Source: a virus. From it: a DNA stretch of 37,713 bases. Below the pieces are notes generated by a model that was not told where the DNA came from, did not search any database, and saw only the letters and a list, made by a program, of their open reading frames with translations. Location of the stretch: positions 1-37,713 of IMG/VR virus record IMGVR_UViG_3300048438_000195. One strand, written 5' to 3'. The first letter of the stretch is position 1. Every line of letters starts with the position of its first letter. The position numbers were made by a program, and so were the translations under genes. Shown here piece by piece: positions 1 through 8,400 of this stretch.

Positions 1-585
1 GATTCGACCGAGATCTCCAGCTCCTCCGTTGACAAATTTGCCATCTTCGGTTCCAGAAAGATCAATGCCTTGGCCAGCGCCTAAAACGACACCGGTTTCA
101 AAAGCCATTGCGTTGAGAAGAACAAGTCCTCTTGTTAAAACTGGCACTGCTTGACCTGGAAGCACAGCTTGAAGTTCGTCTTTCTTAAGAGGGTAACGAA
201 GAAGATTTTCATCGTTCTCATCATAAGCGAGAGTTTGTTTCAATGTGATACCAATTGGTGGAAGTCCACCTGAGCTAGCAGGCTCAACATTCATGCCTAC
301 GACTGGGTAAGCATTGAATCCTACATGGGGCTGTCCGCTTGCACCAAGATATTTTCTTAGTGAAGTAGTCGTCCCTGCATTTTTATCGGAAAAACCAGGA
401 ATATCTCCGGGCAATTCTGCAGCAGTTGCCACCGCTGAAACAATAACGCCCGCATCCTGATCGCCCGAGAGTGCGTCGCCAGGTCCCCAAAGATGTAAAT
501 CTTGGTCGTCTGCAACGGCTAACGAAAAGAGGTTAACTACCTCATGTTCGCTGTAATCTCTGTATGGTTCTAATCTAGTAGCCAT
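1..585 (-). CDS. Capsid-region structural protein, 3' end cut by window edge
   Basis: An open frame of 195 codons runs off the left edge. It starts at ATG 585, preceded by a clear Shine-Dalgarno (AAGGA, then AAATAAA, then ATG). The protein begins MATRLEPYRDYSEHEV and is rich in Gly, Ala, Pro and short beta-type stretches, with no membrane segment or catalytic motif that I recognise. It follows the protease/scaffold gene after a 17-nt gap. In tailed phages that slot normally holds a head decoration protein or the major capsid protein, so a virion head role is inferred from position only. The missing C-terminus prevents a better call. Confidence 0.7.
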   Translation of the reverse strand, partial: MATRLEPYRDYSEHEVVNLFSLAVADDQDLHLWGPGDALSGDQDAGVIVSAVATAAELPGDIPGFSDKNAGTTTSLRKYLGASGQPHVGFNAYPVVGMNVEPASSGGLPPIGITLKQTLAYDENDENLLRYPLKKDELQAVLPGQAVPVLTRGLVLLNAMAFETGVVLGAGQGIDLSGTEDGKFVNGGAGDLGRI

Positions 586-602
586 TTTATTTTCCTTAAA
601 AT

Positions 603-2171
603 TTAGTATGTAACTTTTACAGAATCTTTAAAAGCTTGAGCAAATCGACTGCGCAAAGATTCTTCCGTTTCGGAAGTTTGGCAGTTGTTATTTGGAATAA
701 CTTCTGTTGCATTAGCTTTTTCTAATGATTCTTCAATTAACGTGGAGCCATCTTCTTCGTCAGATACTTCTTCGCTAGCTTGTGAAGATTCTTCACTAAG
801 CCTTTTTGCGACTTCTTCTTGAATTTTTGCTTCCATTTCTTCAGCTAGTTTCTGAATGTACTCATTGCTTTTAGACTTAAATACTACAGAAAGCTTTTCT
901 TGATACGAAGCAAAAGCTTCTTCAGAGTCATCAATACTTGACAATTCTTCTGCGATAATCTTTCTATCAGCATCCTCTAAAGTATAGGATTCCTCGATAG
1001 CATTCATTCTTGCATCAAATTTTGCTTGAGATTCTCTATCTGATTTCTCAACTTCAAGTGACTGAAGTTTTTCTTCAGTTTCTTCAAGCTTGCTTTGAAG
1101 CTCTGATAACGTTTTTGCTAGCTCTTCTTTTTGAGTTTGCGCTTCGGCTTGCTCAGCTTTCGCTTTTTCAATCTGCTCAACATACTCATTACTCTTTTCA
1201 TGAATTGCATCATGAAAGACCTTGGTAATGTTAGCGATAGCTTCATCCGAAAAGTCTTTTGCAGCCGCCTTTTCAGAAAGGAGCTGTTCAATATCTTTTA
1301 GTAGTTCTTGCTTTTCCATAGTTTTTGAAAAAAAGTTTTGTTCCTCTTGTATTACAGCGCTATCATTTAAATGAGAACTTTTTTCTTGATGATCTTCTTT
1401 TTCCATAACATTCGAATTATCAACATTTTGAATTTCATCATCATCGTCCTTCATTACAACGCCTTTTACGTCTGCTGCAGGGTTATTAGTAAAGCCTATT
1501 CCTAGAGGATAAATTTCACCCTCGATCAACCGATTAATCTCTTCTCCGTCTTCTGTAACACCTTTGCCTCCAAAAGATTTTAGATTAGCGCTGAGAGTTT
1601 TCACCTCATCTTCATCTCGGATTATCTTTCTTTCCTCAAATGGGCCAGATCCGACAACGACAGCATACTCATTAAATCCTATCTCCCAGCTAGCGGAAAC
1701 GGACTGATAGTTTTCGCTCTTTTCATCAACAGAGTCAATTATTTGTTCTGCAAATTCTGGTTGGACAGTTTTATAAACTATAGCCCCTAGGCAAATATTA
1801 AATGGTTCAGATGAGTTAGCATCTGGTTGAATAAATTCGTTATTTGATTTATATTCTGAAAAACCCGCGGATATTATATGTCCCACAACATTATCTTTTT
1901 GATGCTCTATATTACATGGCTTGTGAATAAAAAGATCTTTAATCGCTATCGCTGATTTACTATTGATCCCATCTCCGTTTTTATTAAATTTGTTTACTAC
2001 TGCTGCATTAAAAGCTACAGCTGTTATATCGATATTGCGTTCTAAATCCACATCCTCAGGAATTAAGTCGCTTAATTTTTTCAAAGAAGCTTCAGATACA
2101 TTTTCATACTCATCTAGAGAAGCAGCGGAAACCTCAAAATTAAATTGGGTAGAATATTTATACTTTTTCAC
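603..2171 (-). CDS. Prohead protease fused to coiled-coil scaffold
   Basis: 522 aa from a GTG start; no strong Shine-Dalgarno is visible. The first ~245 residues look like a phage prohead (herpes assemblin-like) serine protease. A His lies in IEHQKDNVVGHI (H90), and a Ser-rich strand SVSASWEIGF (S157-S161) is the likely nucleophile region. Residues ~285-470 are a long Glu/Lys/Gln-rich coiled coil typical of a scaffold, followed by an acidic tail. In such phages the protease digests the scaffold and itself during head maturation. An in-frame ATG at 1319 (MEKQELLKDI) lies exactly at the domain boundary and could yield free scaffold, but its Shine-Dalgarno-like AGAGG is about 23 nt away. The position between terminase and a capsid-region gene fits. 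Confidence 0.85.
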   Translation of the reverse strand: MKKYKYSTQFNFEVSAASLDEYENVSEASLKKLSDLIPEDVDLERNIDITAVAFNAAVVNKFNKNGDGINSKSAIAIKDLFIHKPCNIEHQKDNVVGHIISAGFSEYKSNNEFIQPDANSSEPFNICLGAIVYKTVQPEFAEQIIDSVDEKSENYQSVSASWEIGFNEYAVVVGSGPFEERKIIRDEDEVKTLSANLKSFGGKGVTEDGEEINRLIEGEIYPLGIGFTNNPAADVKGVVMKDDDDEIQNVDNSNVMEKEDHQEKSSHLNDSAVIQEEQNFFSKTMEKQELLKDIEQLLSEKAAAKDFSDEAIANITKVFHDAIHEKSNEYVEQIEKAKAEQAEAQTQKEELAKTLSELQSKLEETEEKLQSLEVEKSDRESQAKFDARMNAIEESYTLEDADRKIIAEELSSIDDSEEAFASYQEKLSVVFKSKSNEYIQKLAEEMEAKIQEEVAKRLSEESSQASEEVSDEEDGSTLIEESLEKANATEVIPNNNCQTSETEESLRSRFAQAFKDSVKVTY

Positions 2172-2206
2172 AATTCTTGATACACATTATTTAAAAGAAA
2201 TAGATA

Positions 2207-4075
2207 TTAACCAATGAACATTGGCGTAAACGTAGATTGAATATTTTCCATCTTAACATCATTCATATCATTATATATTTTAATCATCCAATTACCAAGT
2301 ACAAGAGAGGAATAACTATCTTTTCTTGCCTTATCTGGGCCACTTTGCCTTCTCAAGTTGTCTGGCAGGTCAAAAGTCTGCGTTCCCTGAGGAGAAGTTT
2401 TTATTTGTATTAAGGCGCACTGCGACTTAGTTAATTCAATCATATCATACTGATGCTCCACGAAATCAATCATTTTAGCCCGATCACTTTGCTTCTCTTC
2501 TGCATCAGCTGTTCTTAAGAATTTAATTTTTGAAATTGGAATTTTTTTTCTAACCTGGGCATGATACTGGTCGTCTGTGGCTCTGCATCCAAACCATATC
2601 CTTTTATGATCAAAATTAGCCTGAAGCAATTCATTGGCAATGCGAATCCACGACGAAGAGGGTTTTCTTAGGTAGCAGATTTTATTTGAATCAAGATCGT
2701 ATTCTTTCCTTAACTCAAGCAGGTCCGAATGATATTCCTCAGGCTTATCAAGAGAAGAAGATATAACTCCTATTTTTTTATTTTGCTTCTTAAATATAGC
2801 GCTTTCATTTACAGCATTAATAAACTGAACTCCTCCGTTATAATCGCCCACAATAAATACTATATTAAAGTTTTTAAGTATATAGTCAAAGTATTGAATA
2901 TGTTGCTTTAGATTAGTTCCACTCAAAGCATACCCATGAACCATCGTTCCCATTTTAGTTTCGGGGTTTATTTTGAATACAGTCATGGCAAAGTCATCCG
3001 AGCTTTCTGATTCTGCCCAACTAGGATCAAAAGACAAAATATACTTTGCCCCCTGCTCTCCTTTTACTTCTACGCAGGGATTACTACCTTCATCTACAGT
3101 GCATCCGGCCATTCTTGATGTCTTAAAATAACCACTACTATCGTCAGTAAATACAGCTCCAAATTCCCTCTCAAACTGACTATGGCTCATTGTCGCTTTA
3201 GCTTGATCAATCAGATTTTGATCGTAAAGCTGCTGAGGAGCGCAGTCATAACTAAATTGCATAATAGTTCTATGAGCGTTATTTTTATCCTGGCCGGGCT
3301 CGTGGATCAAGTCATCGAACTGACAGTAAAGCTTGTACATGTATTCAAATTTATAGCTGGCAGAAGAAAGCATGATTAACTTATTGTTCGGCCACTGGTA
3401 CCTTTCTTTTTCTGTCATTTTGCCTTCTTGAATAAGCTTAGTCTCGAGATCATAAAGTTCCTGCCTTTGGGTTGGATTCTCAACAACAGAAAGGAACGGA
3501 ACAATAACCTCATTATAAATTCTTTCGGGCATTAATAAAAATTCATCAATTATAATTCTATGAAACCTAAAACCACGAAGTTTTTCACCATCGCCTAATG
3601 GCAATGCTCGGATTCTTGAAGATCCAATTTCCATGAGCCACTCGTCGTTACTTTTTGATTTTCTCGTAATGCACTGAGCCAAAAAGGAGGCTTCGGGTTT
3701 GGCGGCAATGTCTTCTATTTTTTTAAATATCATTTTAGCCTGCCTAAATGATTTGGATAAAATTCCTATCTCAACACCCTGATTTAAAATTGCATCGAGG
3801 AATGCATATATGCCTGTGGTAAAAGATTTAGACATACCACGACTCCAGACCCCCATAAAATAATCAGTCTCAAACATTGCCTTAATAGCCATGTGCTGAA
3901 AAGGAAAAAGCTTAATTCCTGAAATTAGCTCTGTAGTGAAGGTTGTGTTTTCCCGAAGAAATTTGTACAGAAGTATCTTGGCCTCTTTTTCCTCAAGAAA
4001 ACCTTTCTTTTCAGAAATGATTTCATTGATTGAGTTGTTAATTTCTCTATTTTGTTGTCCTGATGTCCAGCTCAT
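2207..4075 (-). CDS. terL: Terminase large subunit (packaging ATPase/nuclease)
   Basis: 622 aa, the normal length for TerL. The ATPase half has a deviant Walker A, WSRGMSKS (77-84), and a Walker B, IIIDE (174-178). A Ser-rich motif LIMLSSAS (~233-240) sits where the coupling motif is expected. The C-terminal RNase H-like nuclease shows acidic residues in ILSFDPSW (D350) and FIVGDYNGG (D411). The protein pumps DNA into the prohead and cuts the concatemer. Its start overlaps the upstream ERCC4 nuclease gene by 29 nt, which implies coupled expression. The Walker A departs from the classical GxxxxGK[ST], as is common for TerL. The family call is firm; the packaging type (cos or headful) cannot be read from the sequence. 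Confidence 0.95.
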   Translation of the reverse strand: MSWTSGQQNREINNSINEIISEKKGFLEEKEAKILLYKFLRENTTFTTELISGIKLFPFQHMAIKAMFETDYFMGVWSRGMSKSFTTGIYAFLDAILNQGVEIGILSKSFRQAKMIFKKIEDIAAKPEASFLAQCITRKSKSNDEWLMEIGSSRIRALPLGDGEKLRGFRFHRIIIDEFLLMPERIYNEVIVPFLSVVENPTQRQELYDLETKLIQEGKMTEKERYQWPNNKLIMLSSASYKFEYMYKLYCQFDDLIHEPGQDKNNAHRTIMQFSYDCAPQQLYDQNLIDQAKATMSHSQFEREFGAVFTDDSSGYFKTSRMAGCTVDEGSNPCVEVKGEQGAKYILSFDPSWAESESSDDFAMTVFKINPETKMGTMVHGYALSGTNLKQHIQYFDYILKNFNIVFIVGDYNGGVQFINAVNESAIFKKQNKKIGVISSSLDKPEEYHSDLLELRKEYDLDSNKICYLRKPSSSWIRIANELLQANFDHKRIWFGCRATDDQYHAQVRKKIPISKIKFLRTADAEEKQSDRAKMIDFVEHQYDMIELTKSQCALIQIKTSPQGTQTFDLPDNLRRQSGPDKARKDSYSSLVLGNWMIKIYNDMNDVKMENIQSTFTPMFIG

Positions 4076-5000
4076 TTTTTTCTATATAATATTGTAAATC
4101 TACTCCCCAAATAATACTACCAAAAAATAATATTTTAGGAATTATATTTTCTAAACCACTCCTATCATCTGCAAAAACAAACTGACAACAATCTTGAAAT
4201 TCGTGCGTAATCTGTCTCATGTTATGATATATAAATTTTAAATTACTTTTATGTGGCCCAAACTTTTTATTTTTTGCTGCCCTCATGTAGCTTTCTAGGG
4301 ATTTTAAGTTCGACTCAACGATAATAAATAAATATGAATCTGCATTTCTCACCCGTTCTATTTCTCTTTTAAATCTATCCAGGTTTGACAAGCTTAATGT
4401 TCCGATAAAGTCATTAGTACTTTTTCGGTCTATATAAGTTCTATCATAAAAACTTCCCGCAGCAGTATAGTCTCCTATATTTAATGCCATAGTCTCAGAA
4501 TTAGGAAATGAAAGAGGCTGCTGCTCCCTGGTGTCTACAAAGATTTTTAACATAGACGTGTCGCAGTTATTGAAATCAGGGGGTAATGCTTTCTCAAACA
4601 AAGGCTTTACTCCAAGCAGGCTGCAAGCATTGCTATAAGAACCAAAATGAGTTTTATAATTATCTATAGTTGGCATCTTATTGATAACTAATTCTAAATA
4701 GCTTGGCGCGCGATTAAGGTTCCTAGAAGAGATTCTTTTTTCTAAAAGCTTCAGTATATATTCTTTAACTTCGTTTGGGGTAGTTATGTCGCACCATTTT
4801 TTTAATTCAGAATAATTACTAAAATCTGTGTCAAAATATGAATCTTTATCCTTAAAGGGAATGCTCCCGCCAGTTAATTTATTTTTTCTTGGGAAAAATT
4901 CAGTATAATATTCAGCTATGGTCATGTCATGAGCCTTTAAATGACAATGCAAGGCCCTTTCTGACTTAAAAGTCTTTTTGCATACCTTACATTCAATCAT
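4047..5000 (-). CDS. C2H2 zinc finger + ERCC4-type nuclease
   Basis: 317 aa. The N-terminus is a textbook C2H2 finger (C4-x2-C7-x12-H20-x3-H24). Residues ~152-300 carry the XPF/ERCC4 nuclease signature: FVDTREQQPL (D156, R158, E159), then IGDYTA (G176-D177), then IDRKSTNDF (190-198), matching D/GDx/ERKxxxDF with Asp in place of the first Glu. ERCC4 nucleases cut branched or flap DNA. The gene overlaps its upstream neighbour by ATGA and terL by 29 nt, so it sits inside the packaging operon. A role in resolving branched DNA before packaging is an inference; a role in recombination or host DNA degradation is also possible. The finger probably targets DNA. Confidence 0.85.
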   Translation of the reverse strand: MIECKVCKKTFKSERALHCHLKAHDMTIAEYYTEFFPRKNKLTGGSIPFKDKDSYFDTDFSNYSELKKWCDITTPNEVKEYILKLLEKRISSRNLNRAPSYLELVINKMPTIDNYKTHFGSYSNACSLLGVKPLFEKALPPDFNNCDTSMLKIFVDTREQQPLSFPNSETMALNIGDYTAAGSFYDRTYIDRKSTNDFIGTLSLSNLDRFKREIERVRNADSYLFIIVESNLKSLESYMRAAKNKKFGPHKSNLKFIYHNMRQITHEFQDCCQFVFADDRSGLENIIPKILFFGSIIWGVDLQYYIEKNELDIRTTK

Positions 5001-5659
5001 AACTCTTCAGGGTAGACTTTAGACATAAAAAGCGGGATATTTTTACTCTTCATAATTTTTCTTTTTATTCGCCAATAAGCCCTAATTATCCAACAAGGCA
5101 TTGTGAGCCAGGGAAAGTAAGAATTGTCCCTTTTGATCTTTTCCGAATACATAGATATGCCTTTAACTAAACAGCCCTTTTTAAACGAGCAGTTTTTAAT
5201 TTCTACATTTCTAAGGTATGGTCTATAAAAAAAATCAAACAAAGACCAAGCTCCAAAAATAAACCAACTAGAAAAAACAAACGGCCTATCAGATATAAAT
5301 TTACAATTTTCGAAAACTATATTTTTAGCGCCGCCCCTAATAAATAATTGAGCTTTTCTAGAATTAGCGATAAAAGTGCAATTCTTAAACTGCAAATCCC
5401 CACCCCTGCATACGTCAATTATCCCAGATGCGCCACCAATAAAGCTACACCCTTCAAAAAACTGCTGATATTCAAAACTAAATTTAGCAGCCCAAAATGT
5501 CTTAGAGCCGTCAAAACGACAATTTCTGTACAAGTATGGAGAAACTTTAGAATCAGGAGTTCGATAAAAATCTAAAGCACACTGTTTAAGACCTGGAGAC
5601 AGAACATGAGTGCCCTCTCCACAAGTGTACTTTTGGTTCACTACTTGCTCAAACTCCAT
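4997..5659 (-). CDS. Right-handed beta-helix-like protein, unknown role
   Basis: 220 aa, no assigned family. The middle of the protein repeats a short strand-turn motif of the type [FI]xNCxF: FKNCTFI, FENCKFI and IKNCSFK, with earlier relatives YRNCRF and FEGCSF, spaced about 20-40 residues apart. This spacing is typical of parallel beta-helix (pectate-lyase-like) folds with stacked Asn and Cys. A hydrophobic aromatic stretch (SSWFIFGAWSLFDFFY, ~129-144) interrupts the helix, and the C-terminus is basic. It overlaps both neighbours (TAATG with the 352-aa gene, ATGA with the ERCC4 gene), so it is translated within the packaging operon. A virion component is possible, but the function is unknown. 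Confidence 0.7.
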   Translation of the reverse strand: MEFEQVVNQKYTCGEGTHVLSPGLKQCALDFYRTPDSKVSPYLYRNCRFDGSKTFWAAKFSFEYQQFFEGCSFIGGASGIIDVCRGGDLQFKNCTFIANSRKAQLFIRGGAKNIVFENCKFISDRPFVFSSWFIFGAWSLFDFFYRPYLRNVEIKNCSFKKGCLVKGISMYSEKIKRDNSYFPWLTMPCWIIRAYWRIKRKIMKSKNIPLFMSKVYPEEL

Positions 5660-6717
5660 TAAATAACGTCTCTTTTTGTTACTCCAAGCACCCTAGCTTT
5701 CCATTCGGGCATTTTTTCTAAATTATCGGCCTCTTCAGAGATGCTTCTTTTCTGCATTTCTGCCATCTTTACCATAATCAATCGCTCCTCCTCTTCCTGA
5801 AACAATTGAACTAAATTTAATATACTGGCGTTTTTTTCAACATTATTTTGTATCCTTTTTGATCGATCGCCCTGTAGTTTTGAAATCAAAGATTCCATTC
5901 TCTTTTCGCACTGATTATATTCTTCGCTTTTAGTCTTTAAAAGCTCCGCGAGTCTAACAGTTAAATCTTGTTGATCTTCGGCTTCATCAAACATTCGATT
6001 AAGCTTATTCATTGCGGATTGAATTCTTTTTAATTGAATGTAATCCATGCATACATTTATATATAAATTTATTTCGTCCGTAGAAAGGTCCGGCTTGTCC
6101 CATGTTGCCCTAACGAATTCTGCCTCAAACAAATCCCGATCCTCAATCGATGTATAAGTCTCAATTACTTGCAAGAACCTAGGTGCGCACAAAAATTTCC
6201 TTAAAGACTCCATGCATCTTTTGTATTGCACATTCATCTTGCCTTCGGTTATTTCTGTACCCACGAAATCATTAATCTTTTTTAATACTTTGCTGTCTGC
6301 CTTGGGTGGAGAATATTTGACATTTAACCCAGTTTCATCCTCAAAGACATCTAAGCCTTCAGAAACAATAAAGTTATGTACCGCCCAGAATTCCTTACTC
6401 AAATGCTTAATCTTGTCATCTGAAAAACATAATTTAGCAAGATCCAGACTACTAACTCCGGGCGCAGAATTGTTTTTTATAAACTCTTTTTGAGATTCAC
6501 TTAACTCAACATCTTCCTTCTTGTCAATATGCTTCGTAGAATAATCTAACTCTTGCTGAGCAAGGTAAGCCCTGACTGCCCTACCCTCCCTAGACCTACC
6601 GTCTAGTGAATCATTTTTAAATAATGTTCTAGTTAACTCAGTTAAGTCGTTAATAGAATCAATATTCTCTCTAAGAAATTCCTTCTGATCTTTGGTTAAT
6701 TCTAGCTGCGGTTTCAT
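5659..6717 (-). CDS. Tandem-repeat N-terminus plus coiled coil; candidate small terminase
   Basis: 352 aa, not recognised by family. Residues ~7-54 and ~70-118 are two related helical units: each starts L[TS]xxQKEF[LI] and ends in an aligned hydrophobic helix (AVRAYLAQQELD versus AVHNFIVSEGLD). These look like duplicated helix-turn-helix-type domains. Residues ~240-330 are charged and helical, consistent with oligomerisation. DNA-binding N-terminus plus oligomerising helices, upstream of terL in the same operon, is the layout of a small terminase subunit, so that is my best inference. No sequence hallmark proves it. The start overlaps the sigma-like gene by 47 nt, with a GGAG about 12 nt before the ATG. 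Confidence 0.6.
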   Translation of the reverse strand: MKPQLELTKDQKEFLRENIDSINDLTELTRTLFKNDSLDGRSREGRAVRAYLAQQELDYSTKHIDKKEDVELSESQKEFIKNNSAPGVSSLDLAKLCFSDDKIKHLSKEFWAVHNFIVSEGLDVFEDETGLNVKYSPPKADSKVLKKINDFVGTEITEGKMNVQYKRCMESLRKFLCAPRFLQVIETYTSIEDRDLFEAEFVRATWDKPDLSTDEINLYINVCMDYIQLKRIQSAMNKLNRMFDEAEDQQDLTVRLAELLKTKSEEYNQCEKRMESLISKLQGDRSKRIQNNVEKNASILNLVQLFQEEEERLIMVKMAEMQKRSISEEADNLEKMPEWKARVLGVTKRDVI

Positions 6718-7450
6718 ATGCTACAATTTCTCCTTTCTTTAATATACTTATGGCTTTTTCCTTAAATAATTTTTTAAGATTTTTTAATTGTTTATACCCT
6801 GCCTTTCTGCCCTTTTCACTTGTCTTGTAGCCCATTATTTTTGCGACTTCAACTTCGTCCATGTGGTCGACGTAAAGCATTTTATATACTTTGTATTGTT
6901 TTTCTGGCAGAATTTTTTGCATCTCTTCATTTAGTTTTTCTGCTGCGCGATCAATATCAATCTGCTTATCAGACATGCACGCTACCTCTCCTGCGTGATT
7001 CTCAATAGTAACTGCCATCTTAATATCGTAGGCAGATTTTTTAGTTTTTTCCCATTTTAAATACAAAGGGCATTCAGAATCCTGAAGCCCGCTGCTGGTA
7101 AAACCGCAAAGGCTGCCGTTTGATATTCCAGTGTCAACACTAGATCTAGATTGATTAAAAGGGCAGCTTAAACACGGCCTAACAAAGTTTGAATAATTAT
7201 TCCTCAGAATATTTTTCATCTGATTAGTAATAATTTTATTGATCCATGGGCCAAGAGGTCTGTTTTGATCCCACTGGTGCCATTTTTTACTTATATGCGC
7301 ACAAATAATTTGCTCTACATCCTGAAAATCAAACCACGCCAGTGAATTTAAAAACCACTTCCCGCGCCGCTTTTTAATTTCAACTGCTATTTCTTTGTAT
7401 TTCTGCTCAAAAGTAAAATTTTGCTCATCTTTTTTATCAACCTTCTTCAT
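6671..7450 (-). CDS. Sigma-70-like factor with inserted Cys cluster
   Basis: 259 aa from ATG 7450, chosen because GGGGA lies just upstream; an in-frame TTG at 7474 is the alternative. A region-2-like helix set (FDFQDVEQIICAHISKKW, then PLGPWINKIITNQMKNILRN) is followed by a Cys-rich stretch (CLSCPFN, then two more Cys within ~40 residues) that probably binds a metal. A region-4-like C-terminus (LPEKQYKVYKML, then EVAKIMGYKTSEKGRKAGYKQLKNL) resembles the sigma helix-turn-helix. It probably redirects host RNA polymerase to late phage promoters, as T4 gp55 does; the specific role is inferred. It overlaps the upstream zinc-ribbon gene by 14 nt. Confidence 0.75.
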   Translation of the reverse strand: MKKVDKKDEQNFTFEQKYKEIAVEIKKRRGKWFLNSLAWFDFQDVEQIICAHISKKWHQWDQNRPLGPWINKIITNQMKNILRNNYSNFVRPCLSCPFNQSRSSVDTGISNGSLCGFTSSGLQDSECPLYLKWEKTKKSAYDIKMAVTIENHAGEVACMSDKQIDIDRAAEKLNEEMQKILPEKQYKVYKMLYVDHMDEVEVAKIMGYKTSEKGRKAGYKQLKNLKKLFKEKAISILKKGEIVAYETAARINQRSEGIS

Positions 7451-7757
7451 CTTTCCCCAGTTGATCTTTAGCAACCTGGTCTATATTAGGGATAATTTCT
7501 CCAAGTTTTATTTTATTCTTATAGGAGCCATCATTAGAGACAGAAAATTTAAAATTACTAATTTCTGGCACGCTATTTATATCTTCTCCGTCTTCAAAAT
7601 CAACAGGGTCTTGTTGATTTTTTTGCCGTCGAACTTTTTTTGTAGGCATTACCTTTGAGGTAGATCCTAAACTTACCCCGCACCCGCTACAAAAATTAGG
7701 AGCAGTTAAAGAGTATATATTTTTATGACCACAAGATTTACAATAAGTAAAAGACAT
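7437..7757 (-). CDS. Small zinc-ribbon protein
   Basis: 106 aa from ATG 7757; a TTG at 7763 would add two residues. The N-terminus is a zinc ribbon, CKSCGHKN then 11 residues then CSGCG, with both Cys pairs in CxxC form. The rest is charged and low in complexity (KKVRRQKNQQ, then an acidic stretch), probably disordered. It is translated just before, and overlapping, the sigma-like gene, which itself has a Cys cluster, so a joint role in transcription (for example as an adaptor between the factor and RNA polymerase) is an inference from position. No Shine-Dalgarno is visible. Confidence 0.7.
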   Translation of the reverse strand: MSFTYCKSCGHKNIYSLTAPNFCSGCGVSLGSTSKVMPTKKVRRQKNQQDPVDFEDGEDINSVPEISNFKFSVSNDGSYKNKIKLGEIIPNIDQVAKDQLGKDEEG

Positions 7758-7791
7758 ACACAATAATAAGCATTATTCTTAGAAAAATCAA

Positions 7792-8385
7792 CTAAGCTAA
7801 ATATCCACTAATAATTCTAGCTTGTCTTTTCATAAAAACTTCTGGATCAAGATTACCTGCTCCAAAACTAAATTTTTCCACAGGGCATATATAATCTATA
7901 CCCAGGATGCCTATTATCTTTCCACTTAAAGTTTTTATTGGAACATTATAAAAAGAATGAACTCCCTTAGTTTGAAGTATTGCAGATAATGCTGAATCAT
8001 TTATTTGACTTGTATCCAAACTAAAATATTTTCCTTCGGATATTAAACCGTGGATATATTTATTATAATTTGATATTCTATGATTTTGAGAATTTAAGCA
8101 CTCAGAACTAACCCCTGCGCGAACATTTTCGTAAGTGCAACTAAATTTTTGCTGACCCTTTCCAGAGAAAAATTTTTCTCCATTATGAAACTCAAAAATA
8201 TAAGCTCTAGCCGCTCCAGTTTCGCTTAGTATATAATCTAAAGCTTTGTAAACATTTACACCTGAATCAGTTATAGACTTTAAGCATTCTTTTTTATTAT
8301 ACTCAAATTTATTCTTCGCCCATACAGCCGCAACACCTCCGATTGCGGAAACTACAGACGCAATTATTATAGCAATATTTTCCAT
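7792..8385 (-). CDS. Membrane-anchored GAF-like domain protein
   Basis: 197 aa. A single N-terminal membrane helix (residues ~4-24) is followed by a short basic linker and a domain that reads like a GAF fold. It has AARAYIFEFHNGEKF at ~58-72, a central helix, and the late beta strands HSFYNVPIKTLSGKIIGILGIDY (~142-164), which resemble the end of GAF domains. GAF domains sense small ligands or mediate dimerisation. There is no attached kinase or cyclase, so it is a stand-alone sensor or scaffold at the inner membrane. It follows the spanin-like lipoprotein gene by 15 nt in the lysis-type group. A role in lysis timing is only a guess. Confidence 0.65.
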   Translation of the reverse strand: MENIAIIIASVVSAIGGVAAVWAKNKFEYNKKECLKSITDSGVNVYKALDYILSETGAARAYIFEFHNGEKFFSGKGQQKFSCTYENVRAGVSSECLNSQNHRISNYNKYIHGLISEGKYFSLDTSQINDSALSAILQTKGVHSFYNVPIKTLSGKIIGILGIDYICPVEKFSFGAGNLDPEVFMKRQARIISGYLA

Positions 8386-8400
8386 ATTTGTTGTTACACC

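Noticed and set aside
6170-6190. CCTAGG inside the 352-aa gene as a further dyad element
   Set aside because: The core is present but no GACTT/AAGTC arms lie 13 bp away; the same holds for CCTAGG near 1785 and 23262.
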